Source: Moringa oleifera
Taxonomy: Eukaryota > Streptophyta > Magnoliopsida > Brassicales > Moringaceae
DNA length: 64,000 bases
NCBI GenBank assembly: GCA_021397835.1
Contig: JAJFZO010000049.1
Span: 10,235,001 to 10,299,000 of the forward strand
Reading direction: 5' to 3'
Below the pieces are notes generated by a model. That model searched no databases, was not told where the DNA came from, and saw only the letters and a program-made list of their open reading frames with translations. The position numbers and the translations under genes were made by a program. Shown piece after piece: positions 39,809-51,065 of the stretch; the first letter of the stretch is position 1; every line of letters starts with the position of its first letter.

Positions 39809-40418
39809 TAGATTTTAGGGTTTAATGTTTATGGGTTAAGGTTTTAGATTTTAGGGTTTAATGTTCAAGGGTTGAGGTTTTAAATTTTAGGGTTTAGGGG
39901 GTTAAAGTTTTTAATTCTAAGTTTTAAGGTTTAGAGGTTAAGGTTTTTGATTTTAAGGTTTAGGATTTAGGGGTCATGGTTAAGGAGCTAGGGGTTTAGT
40001 TTTTAAGGTGCGGGATTTACAATTTTAAGTTTAGAGTTTAGGGGTTACAAGTTACAATTTAGGGTTTGAGTTTTCAATGTTAGGGGTTAAGGTTCAAGGA
40101 GTGGGATTTTAGGGTTTTGGATGCAGGGTTTAAAGGTTAGGGTTTAGTTTTTGAGGTATAAGGTCTAAAGTTAGGGTTTTCGGTGTCGAGTGTAAAATTT
40201 TGGGTTTAGAGTTCATGTGTTAAAGTTTAAGATTATGGCTTAGAGTTAGGTTTTGATTTAGGATATTAGCATTAGGTTATAAGGTTAGGGGTTAAGATAG
40301 AGGGATATAGGTTAGGCTTTGTGGTTTAGTGCTAGGCTTAAGGCTTAGAGCTTGGAGCCCATGGTTAGCGCTTAGAGTTTAAGGTTTAGGGATTAAAGTT
40401 TTGTGTTTGAGAATTAGG
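39809..40418 (-). repeat. telomere-like block T2, G-strand (TTTAGGG) only
   Basis: About 600 bp of degenerate TTTAGGG heptamers (TTTAGGGTTTAATG, GGGGTTAAGG). Its last 250 bp match the last part of the block at 56.69-57.01 kb (for example TTAGGCTTTGTGGTTTAGTG). The C-strand half and the first part of the G half are missing compared with the 55-57 kb block. It joins minus monomers near 40418. Confidence 0.85.
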
Positions 40419-40860
40419 CTTAACATATGATCGTACTTAAATTATAATTGAACTTAAAATACAATTGAGAAAAATAACTAACTGGGCCTAACATTTATTG
40501 ATTGGTCTTAAAAATTAATTAGATCTAAGGAATATTTAAGCTCAATGTGCAATTGAGCTTAACAATTAATTTGAACCAACAATTCATCAAATCCATCAAT
40601 TCATTAGGCCAAATAATTAATTGATTATAAAATTTAATTATATTTAATAAAAAATTAAGTTTAATTACATCTTAGTCTAATGAATTTAATTATATTTAAT
40701 AAAAAATTAAGTTTAATTACATCTTAGTCTAATGAATTTAATTATAGTTAATAATTAATTAAGCGTAAGATTTAATTATATTTAATATATCATTCAGTCT
40801 AATAAAATATTAGATCAAAGATGTAATTGATCCTAATAAATTTATTGAACCTAGCAATTA
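40419..40860 (-). repeat. short 17-bp satellite array, minus orientation
   Basis: Only about 440 bp of minus monomers remain, equivalent to the first part of the 57.0-60.3 kb array. The array includes a perfect 52-bp tandem duplication. It joins the spacer inside the right arm of the foldback element, so more than 2 kb of the usual unit is missing. Confidence 0.75.
40631..40734. repeat. perfect 52-bp tandem duplication
   Basis: Bases 40631-40682 and 40683-40734 are identical, both starting AATTTAATTATATTTAATAA, and a partial third copy starts at 40735. Every other repeat in the window is diverged, so this is probably the newest event here, or an assembly artefact. Confidence 0.9.
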
Positions 40861-41295
40861 AAATGTTTGTAAATTTGACTAAAAAATAAAAACATGATTA
40901 AAAATCTCAAGTAGTACAAAGTTATTTTGATACTTACCCTTAGTACATATTTTTGAGACTGAAATACTCTTTAGTAAGTTTAAATATTTTAATATTATTG
41001 TAATATTTGATAAAATATAAAAGAAATAATATAAATAAAACAAAATAATGTCACTTTAAACTTTTGAATGATAAACAAATATTCGCAAACTAAAAGTTAT
41101 CAAACAAATTTTGATGGAATAGTTTGTAAAGTAAATTTATCATATCTATTTTTTTGATTTACAAAATAAAATAAAAGTTTCAAATAAAACTGAGCTTTTT
41201 TTTTTCATTCAGGTAAAAAAAAATGGCAATGGGATAAATCACCTAAATTTCAAGATGCCTTAACATCATGCTATAAAGGCAATGCTTATTTATTA
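40861..41295 (+). repeat. spacer copy S6 (type S, 5'-truncated)
   Basis: The spacer starts in the right arm of the foldback element (GTACAAAGTTATTTTGATAC near 40914). It retains the roughly 82-bp type S segment (about 41018-41100) and the 3' end CAAGATGCCTTAACATCATG near 41250. The left arm and centre are absent. Confidence 0.7.
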
Positions 41296-44200
41296 AACAT
41301 GGCCCAATCATGTGTTGAAACCTAATTTTCTATTAAGCCAAACCAAATTTTACGCTCAATTAGCTATCAATCCCAATGAATTGCTAGGCCGAATGAATTG
41401 TTAAGTCCATTTAATTAGTAGGGTTAATTATATATTACCCAATTATATCTTAGGTCACATTATCAATTTGACCCAAATATATGTCAAATTATTTTTTGGG
41501 CTCATGCACATTAGCCTAATTAATTCGATCATATTTAGCCCAATTCTAGATAAGGCACAATTAAATATTTGGTCCAACTAATTCTTAAGATCAATTAATT
41601 TTTAGGATCAATTATTAGGTTGAAATATTTATTAGATTAGTTTATTTTTTAAGCCCAATTATATATTTAGATTAATTATTGATTAGTTCAAAGTTTTTAT
41701 TTAGCCTAATTATTTCTTAAACCTAATCAAATGTTAGGCTTTGTTAATTATTAGGTTCAATAAATTAATAAGTCTAATTAATTATATATTTAGATCAAAA
41801 AATTAAAATTTACCCTAATTAATGAATGTTAGGCCCATTTATATAATTTATTTATGATACTCGATTACTTGCAAAATTTAGTCTTTTTATTAAACCCAAT
41901 TAAATCCTAAGCTTAACTAATTATTTAGCCTAACTAATTGTTAGGTTTAATTAAGTGATAAGCACAATTATAGGTTAGGGTTAATTATTTAATAGATGAA
42001 ATTACATTAAGCTAAATTTTATATTATATCCAATCAAATCATAGGGTTAATTTAATTTTGGGTTTAATTAACAAATGTTACACATTAGGCTCAATTAATC
42101 TTTATGTCCAATTATATCTTATGTTCAATTAATATCAATTACATTTTAGCTCAATCAATTTTTTAGTCAAATTAATTATCAATATCAATTACCTTTTAGT
42201 TCAATCAATTTTTGGGTCCATGTAATAAAGGTTAAACCCAATTACTTGTTAGGGTCAATTAATTTTTATGTTCAATTACAATTTGGATCTAATTAGATTT
42301 TAGGGTTAATTTATTTCTAGGCCCAATTATTTATTGGTTTATATACACTACAATTAATTATATCTTAGATTCAATTAATTCTTATTAATAATTAAATTTT
42401 GGACATAATTAATTATGAGATTTAGTTAATTTTTATGCATAATTAATTATTAGTTATTCAATTATTACGTTCAATTACGTCTCATGCAAAATTATATCTT
42501 AAACTCAGTTAACTCTTAGGCCCAACTATATTTTAGGCCCAATTTTATATGAAACCGAACTTTTTATTAGGCTTATTTATATATTAGACCCAACTAATTC
42601 TTAGGCATGATGAAGTTTTATACCCATTTAATTATTAGAGATCAATTATTAAGGCATAATTATTTGCGATGCCCAATTACTTAACGCTTAAATTACGTCT
42701 TAAGTCTAGTATTTTATTCAATTCAATCATATATTAAGACCAATTATTTATTAAGCTTAATTTTTTATTAAGTCTAATTAAATTGTAAGTTCATTAACTA
42801 TTTTACCCAACAAATTGTGAGATTCAATTAATTATTAGGCTTAATTTCACATTCAGTTTAATAATATATTACACTCATTTTGTTCTTGTTGGCACTTATA
42901 TATTAAGCCAATTTTTTATTGGACTCAATTAAATCTTAAGTCAAATTAATTACATGATGCAATAAATTATTTGGTCGAATTAATCGCTAAAATCAATTAC
43001 ATATTAGGCGTAATTAATTTTTATGCGACATTAATATAAGTTAGTCTCAATTTGTTCATAATTTAGGCCCAATTATATTTGAGACCTAATTTTTTCATAG
43101 GTCCAAATATTTTGTTGGGCTTATGCATGCTTAGCTCAATTAATTATTGAACCCCATTTATGTTTTAATCTAATTAATTGTTGGGTTCATTCATATGTTA
43201 AGCATAATTATCTATTAAGTTCATTTCATTATTAGGATTAATTATATATCAGTTCCAATTTTTGGTTAAATCCAATTAAATCTTAAACCTAACTAATTCT
43301 TGAGCATAATTAAATCTTAAGTACAATTAGTTGTTAGGTTCAAGTATTTATTAAACATATTTCATTCTTTAACTCATTTTTACATTATGTTTAATTATTT
43401 AAATGACAATTTTATGTAATTAAGAACCTAATGAATTACTATGCCCAATAATTTGTTAGGCCCATTTTTTTTTGTTTAATTAATTATTAAGCTCAATTAA
43501 CTCACATTAGGCTAATTGTTCCTAAGTTCAATTATTTATTGGGCTTATCCATGATAGATTTAAATTAAGTAATAGACCCGTTGAACATTAGGCCTAATTA
43601 ATTATTAGGTCCAATTATGTTTTGTCTAGGCTCATTTATTTATTAAGCCCAATTATATCTCAAGTTCAATTATATACACAATTTTTTTAGGCTCAATTAA
43701 ATGTGAGTCCAATTAATTTGAAGTTTATATATCTTAGGTCATATTATTTGTTAGGCCCAATCATATGCATAGAATTATTTGTTAAACTCATGTATGTTAA
43801 ACTAACTAATTCGCTACAACTGATTAATAAGCACAACTAATTCTCAAATACAATTAATTATTTTTGCCAATTAATTGTTCGATCAAATTATATATTCTAG
43901 CTTAATTTTTTCTTAAATCTAATCAAATCTTAGACCTAATTTGTTTTTAGCTATATTAAATTATTAATTTACGTATAATTCAATTAATTTTTAGATTAAT
44001 TAAATTATTAATTTGGTTCTATTTATGTTTTACGTTCAATTCATTTCATAAAATAATGAACTCAATTCATGTATGTTACGTCCACATTTATCTTAAGCCC
44101 AACTAAATAACCCAATTCTATTTTAGTTCCAAATATTTATTAGTCTCATTTCATTCTTACACCAAACTATAGATGAAGCTCAATTATTTACTAAGTGTAA

Positions 44201-46325
44201 TTATATATTAATCTAATTTTTTGTGAGACTCAATTAAGTATTTGATTTAATTAATTATTACTCGCAACTAAATCTTCAATTTAATTAATTATTAGACTCA
44301 AATAGTTGTTATGTTTAATTAATTATTTAGGTCTTTAATTATTAGCTCAATTACATCTTAAGCCAAAATATATTTTAGACCTGCATATTTATTAAGTCTA
44401 ATTATATATAAAATTATAATTTCAATGAAGTCAAATTAAATATTAATGTAAAATTAAATTTTAGGTCCGATTAATTAAATTGTTATATCTAATTATTTAT
44501 TAGGTCCAATTAATTATTAAGCTCAATTATATCTTAGGTTCACTATTTTATTAGGGCTAATTTTATATTAAGCTTAATTATTTATTACGCTCGATTATAT
44601 ACTAAGCTTATTTTTTTTATTAAACTTAATTAAATTTTAGGCTCAATTAATTAATTGACCTAATGAATTGTTAGGTCCAATTAGTTGTTAGACCCAATAA
44701 TGGATGAAGCTTAACTTCTTATTAGGCTCAATTAAATGTTAAGTCTAATTCATTATTTGGCAGAATAAATTATTTAGTCCAATTAACTGTAATGTTAAAT
44801 TACATTATAGGCTCAATTATTTGCAACACAATTAATTCTTAGACCCAATTAATGAGTTCAAAAAATTTTGCTTATAAGCTGAATTATTACTTAGTTTCAT
44901 ACACAATAAACCCAATTAATCTAGGGAGCAATTATTTATTATTAAGGTTAGTTATCTAATGGGCCTAATTATTTATACACCTTATATATCTTAAGTCCAA
45001 TTATAATGTGATTCTAATTATATCTTAGCTCACTTTGTTTCTAAGTCCAATTGATTTTTACATCAACTTTTTATTAGGCTTAATTAGATATCAAACCCAA
45101 CTAATTCTTAAGCATAATGAAGTTTTGGGCCCATTTAATTATTAGAGATCAATTATTAAGCCATAATTATTTGCCATGTCCAATTACTTCTCGCCTCAAT
45201 TACGTCTTAAGCCTCATTTTTATTAGCTTTAGTTATATTTTTGGTCCCATTAATTATTTTATGCAATAAATTTTTTGGTCAAATTAATTGTTAGGCTTAT
45301 TACAAACCTAACCTAATTATTTTTGTGGTCGAATTAATTCTTAACCCCATTAATATACGGTAGGCTAAATTTGTTTACTGATTGATTTATTTTAAGTTTT
45401 ATATTAGCTAGACTCAATTATTTATTATTACACTAAAATATCTATTAGATACAATTATTTATATTGCCTAATTATACTTGAAGTCTAATTAAAATTTGGG
45501 CCAAATTATATCTTAGCCTTAATTTGTTCTTAAGTTCAATTTTATTTGGCCCATGCATGTTAGGCTCAATATAATTATTTGTCCAATAATATTTCAAATT
45601 TAATTATTTCTTGAATGTAATTATGTTTTACACCTAAGTTCATCTTGTTATGAGTCCAAATTATATACTAAGTCTAATTATTTATCTGAATAAATTATAT
45701 TTTAAACTTAATTTTTTATTAAAAGCAATTAATTCTTAAGAACAATTAAATTTTACACTTAATTAACTATTCATCCCAATTAATTATTAAGCTAAATTAC
45801 ATATACTTAATTAAACCAAATGATTGGTAGGCTTGATTAATTAGGTTCAATTATTTTGAAGTCACAATTATATTAAGTTCAATCATCATTTTAGGTCTAA
45901 TTATATCTAGTATGAAATAGTTATCGAGCGCAATTAGTTATGAGGCACAGTTATATCTCAATATCAATTAATTGTTATACCTAACTTTATTTTAGATATA
46001 AAATATTTATTTCACTTATTTCATTCTTAGGCTCAACTATATATTAAACTATATTATTTGTTAAGTTTAATTATATCTTAGGTTTAAGGTATATTTATTC
46101 AAGCTATATCTTCTTAGGCTCATTATATATTAAGACCAATTATATATTAGGCTGTCCAACTAATCCTTTGGTACATTTAAATTTTTAGCACTAAATATTA
46201 GTGTCAAATAATTGGAATGACTAATTAAATTTTACATCTAACAATCATAAAGCTCAAGCATTTATGTGTAAGGTTCAGTTTGTTCTCAGGCCTAATTATT
46301 TCATATTTTCATGCACAATAGGTAG
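41296..46325 (+). repeat. 17-bp satellite array, plus orientation
   Basis: A long plus array without element E. At 45050-45205 the order is broken by a patch equivalent to 42545-42710, after which it continues at the part equivalent to 29.1 kb. CATGCACATTAG lies near 41503. It ends with TTTCATGCACAATAGGTAG leading into C-strand heptamers. Confidence 0.8.
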
Positions 46326-47300
46326 AATTAGTTTAAACCTTAAACTCTATAAAGTAAAATCTAACCCTGACACTCTAAGCCCATAACCCCTAATCCCTAA
46401 ACCTTAAAATCTAAAACTTGAACCTGAATTTTAAACCTTAAACCCCAAACCCAAAACCTTATACCTTTCAGTCCTCACCACTAAATTTTAAACCCTAAAT
46501 CTTAAACTTTAAACCTAAATCATAAATGCACACCCTTAAACCATAATCACTTAATCCTTAACCATAACCACTTAACCCTAAACTGCAAACATTAACCCTA
46601 GCCCCTACCCCCTAGATACCCCTTTATGATGAAATTGTATTTGGATTGAAAATTTTGTAACTTTGCTAAAAAAATTTGTTTGAAAACTATAAAAACAATT
46701 TAATTGGATACCCCGAATCCATAATGTCAAATACTAAACCCTAAACCCTAACTTCTTTACCCTAGCCCTTAAATCCCATATCCTAAAACACAAACACTAA
46801 TAGCTAAACCTTAAGCCTTGAATCATAAGCCCTATCCTAAAACCCTAAACCTTAATCTTTAAACACTAACCTCGAAACCCTAAACATGATGGAAAACTCA
46901 AAAACTCTAAACCCTAAACCCTAACCGCTCAAACCCCTAAATCCTAAACCCTAGACTCTATATCATAAACCTTAGAGCCAAAATTATAAACTGCAAACCC
47001 TAAGCTGTAGATCATAGCCCCTAAGCCCAAAACCCAAAAGTGTAACCTCTAACCCTTAAACCCTTAACAATAAACTCAAACTACTAAACCTTAAACCCTA
47101 AACCATAAACCACCCAGCACTATAAACATGAAATCCTAGCCAATAAACCTTAAACCTTAAAGTGTGACTCTTAACCTTGAACCCATGACCTTTAAACTCT
47201 AAACCATAATTCTTAAGCCATAAACTCTAACCCCAAACCCTTAAACCCTAACAACTGAACCCTAAATAATAAACACTAGCCCCCAGACCCTAAACCCTGA
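46326..47300 (+). repeat. telomere-like block T3, C-strand half
   Basis: Degenerate CCCTAAA repeats, with several perfect runs such as AAACCCTAAACCCTAA near 46740 and 46910. A non-telomeric stretch lies at about 46622-46712. The beginning matches block T1 and the end matches block T4. The C half meets the G half at about 47290-47310 (CCCTGACTCTTAGAGTTTGG). Confidence 0.9.
46622..46712. repeat. non-telomeric insert inside block T3
   Basis: About 90 bp starting near TTTATGATGAAATTGTATTT break the heptamer pattern and end with AATTTAATTGGATACCC. The last part (TTAATTGGATGCCCTAAATC) also forms the start of block T4 at 55334, so T4 is cut within this insert. Confidence 0.6.
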
Positions 47301-48075
47301 CTCTTAGAGTTTGGAGGTTAGTGTTTGGGTAAAGTGTTTAAAGTTATAGGGTTAGGGATTTAGGGTTTAGTTTTTATGGATTATGGGTTAGGTATTAAAC
47401 TTCAAGGGTTAAAGAATAGGCTTTAGGGTTAGGGTTTACGGTTTACAGTTTATTATTATGGTTTATGGTTTAAAGTTCAGGGTTTAGGCGTTATGATTTA
47501 TACTTTAGGGTTTAAGGTTTGTAGATTATGTTAAGGTGTTTGGGTTAGGGTTTAGAGTTTATGAGTTAGAAATTAAAGATTTGGGGTTAGGGTTTAGGTT
47601 TAGCCTTTATGGATATGGGTTAGGTCTTAGTGTTTAGGTGTTAGAGGTTAGGATAAAATGATTCGCATTTAGGATTTAGTTTAGAGAATGTTTAGGGTTA
47701 AGGTTTCACATTTTGGGTTTAGGGGTTAATGTTTTTAGATTTTAGGGATTAAGGTTTTAAATTTTAGGATTTAGGGGGTTAAAGCTTTAAATTTTAAGGT
47801 TTAAGGTTTAGGGATTAAGGTTTTTGATTTTAGGGGTTAATGTTAAGGGTTAGTGTTATTGGGGTTAAGGATTTAAGGGGCTGCAGGTTTTACAATTCTA
47901 GATTTAGAGTTTAAGGGTTACAAGATATAGTTTAGGGTTTAGAATTTGGGTTTTCGAGGTTAAAGGTAAGGGTTTAGGGATTAGGAGTTTAGAGTTTTGG
48001 ATGTAGTTTAGAGGTTAAGGGTTTGGGGTTTAGTTTTTGAGGTTTAAGATCTAAGATTAGAGTTTCAAATGTAGG
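47301..48075 (-). repeat. telomere-like block T3, G-strand half
   Basis: Degenerate TTTAGGG repeats follow the C-strand half and match block T4 in variant order. The half stops near AATGTAGGATGATCTG, where it jumps to a minus array at the part equivalent to 13.25 kb. The last 300 bp seen in T4 and the start of the minus array are therefore deleted. Confidence 0.9.
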
Positions 48076-49999
48076 ATGATCTGTAAATATTTGGATTTGA
48101 TATAAAAATAGGTCAGATAATGAAATGGCCCTAATTAGGTCTAAGATGTAATTGATCCTAACAATTAATTAGGCACAATAATAATTGTGCTTAATAACTA
48201 GTCAAGCTTAAGATTTAGTTGGACCTAATAAAAAATTGAACTTCATATATAATTGATCTTAATAAATAATTAAGCCTAAAAATGAAATAAGTTTAATATA
48301 TAAATGATCTCAAATATAGTTTATTAAATTTAAGATATAATTTCACTTGTAATTAATTAAAGCTAGAGTGCATAAGTCTAACAAATATTTAGACATAAGA
48401 ATAAATTAGGCTTAAGATACAAGTAGACTCAAACTATAATTGGACATAGATATAATTGGGTTTTATAGACAATTGGCCCAATAGGTAATTAGGCTTAAGT
48501 ACAAAATGAGTTTCACAAATAATTAGGCCTAATGTGTAATTGAAATTTTAACAATTAATTAAACCAAATAATTCACTAGGTTTAATATATGATTGAGCTT
48601 AATGAATAATTAGGCTTAGTTTGTGATTGGGCTTAATAAAATATTTTACCTGAAATGTAATATTTGCCTAATAATTAGTTAGACCTAATAAATAATTGGC
48701 CTAACTATTAACTGAGTCTAGTAATTAATTGGACTTAAGATTTAATTCCACCTAAGAATTTGTTGGGTTAATAAAAAATTAACTTCATATATAATTGAAC
48801 CTAATAAATAATTAAATGTAAAATATATTTCTAACCTAATAATTAATTAGGTCTAAGATATTATTGGGCTTACATGTAATTGAACCTAAAAATTAATGAC
48901 TTCATAATTCAAGAAGCCTAACAATTAATGGATTTTAATAATTAATTGACCCCAAAGTTTAATTTTAACTAAGAATTAATTGACTTAAAATTTAATTGAG
49001 CTTAATAAAGAATTTTGATTTAATATCTAATTGGGCTTAATCTATAATAAGTCTAACAAATAATTCGGTCGAGAATATAATTGGATGAAGATTTGATTGG
49101 ACCTAAGATATAATTGAATGTAGTGTTGATCATGAACCCAATATATAATTGAGCCTAGGAGTAAATTGAGTTTAATATATAATTGAACTCGAATTACAAT
49201 TGAACTCGAGATGTAATTCAGCAATATAGTTAATTGAGCCTAATATTTTTTAATTGGCCTTAAAAATTAATTGGATCGAATATATAATTAAGATTAACAA
49301 TTAATTGGATCTAACAATTCATTGAACTCGATAATTAATTAAGCTACAATTTGATTTGGTCTAATAAAATGTGCGCTTAACATCTAATGTGGCCCAATTC
49401 CTTAGTATATTATTGGGCTTAAGAATAAAAATGACCCAAAAAATAATTAGATCTAAGATTAGTTAAGTCAAACAATTAATTACATCCAGTAATCAATCGA
49501 AGCCTCAGATTTAAGTATGCATGAGAATTAGTTAGGCTTAAGATTTAATTGCCTTACAAGAATTAAGCTTGGACATGAGATAAGTCTATTGATTAATTAG
49601 GATGCATCAATTAAGTAATTTTTCAAAGCTAAAAAAATAATTTGACATATAATTGAAGCTAATAAAGATTCAGTCAAAAATATAATTAGATTTCAAACTC
49701 ATTGGCCTTAAAATTTTGAAAAATATATAATTAGGCTTCATATATAATGAAGTATAATATATATTGGACTCCATATAATTGAACTAGAGATATTATTGAG
49801 TCTAATAAATAATTCAACTTGATACATAACTGGACCCAAGAAATAATTTATTAGCCCTAAATATAATCAAACTTTACATTTATTGAAGTTTAATAATTAA
49901 TTGGGTTTATCGTTCATGAACTTAAGAAATAATTTTGCTTAGGAACAAATTGGACTAACATAAGTTAATAGGGCCTAAGAATTGATTAAACACAAAAAT
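48076..49999 (-). repeat. 17-bp satellite array, minus orientation
   Basis: It is colinear with 13.25-15.24 kb. The type S marker AACCCAATATATAATTGAG lies near 49135. A minus-strand frame at 49042-49224 (60 codons) is translation of monomers and not a gene. Confidence 0.85.
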
Positions 50000-51065
50000 A
50001 ATTGAGCTTGTAAAAATAATTTAAATGATATTTAGAGATCATTGAATTAGTGAAAAAGGTCAATCAAATATTATAATTTTTTTTATATCCCTATTCTCAT
50101 GTTTGATTGAAAGATAATAAGAAAAATTTTTTAATTTTAAATTAAATTATATTTCACAAAATTTAAATTTAACTAATCATAATTTTTAATATTATATAAT
50201 TTCATCGAGAGTGGAACTTAATAATTCAATAATTAATATTAAGGTAAAGATCAAAATAAACTTTGTATTATTTGTATTTTTCAACTAAGTTCTTACAATT
50301 TTTTTTAGCCAATTCTACACAAAAAAATTTCAATTTAGTCTAAATTGACTTATTTTAACTTTTTTATTTATAAAAGATCAATTCAAAATTTGTGATTTTG
50401 TATAATAAATTTTAACTTAAAATTTTTAACAAACATGAAAATAATATACAACAAAAAAAAAAGTTAGAATTTTTGAGTATTGAAATAAATATTTTTAAAA
50501 TTTTATGTTATAAATTTTTTTAAAAAATGACCAAAATAATTTTATTACTCAAAAAATTCTAAATTTTTTATGGTAGCATGAATATTTATTTGCATTTTGC
50601 ACAAATTTCAAAACAAAGTTTGCTGTACAATGTTTTCTATTTAAATAATTTACATAAAAAATTAAAGACAATGTTTAAATTAGACTAAATTAAAATATTA
50701 TATGTAAAATTGAATAAAACATAAAAACATATTTTTGAGACTGAAATACTCTTTAATATGTTTAAATATTTTAATATTATTATAATATTTGATAAAATAT
50801 AAAAGAAATAATATAAAAAATAAAATAAAATTACTTAAAACTTTTGAATGATAAATAAATCTTCACAAACTAAAAATTGTCAAACAAATTTTGATGCAAT
50901 AGCTTGTAAAATAAATTTATCATATCCATTTTTTATATTTGAAAAATAAAATAAAATATTCAAATCAAATTAAACTTCTTTTTCATCCAATTCACAAAAA
51001 TAAAAGGTAATGGGATAGATCACTTAAGTTTCAAGATGCCTTAACCTCATGCTATATAGCCAATG
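50000..51065 (+). repeat. spacer copy S7 (type S)
   Basis: No type L insertion. The foldback element lies at about 50216-50750, and its right arm has lost about 50 bp, including the TTTATTTTGATA part. The roughly 82-bp type S segment is present (about 50795-50880). The 3' end CAAGATGCCTTAACCTCATG lies near 51033. Confidence 0.75.
50216..50750. mobile_element. foldback element in spacer S7 (right arm partly deleted)
   Basis: The left arm is intact (ATCAAAATAAACTTTGTATT near 50249). The right arm retains TTAGACTAAATTAAAATATT near 50681 but jumps from AAAAACAT to TTTTTGAGACTGAAATAC, so it is shorter than in S2, S3 and S5. Confidence 0.45.

Noticed and set aside
46326..48075. Ancient end-to-end chromosome fusion site
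   Set aside because: The order is C-strand then G-strand, the opposite of a fusion.
49042..49224. 60-codon open frame on the minus strand
   Set aside because: Read-through of minus-array monomers; not a gene.
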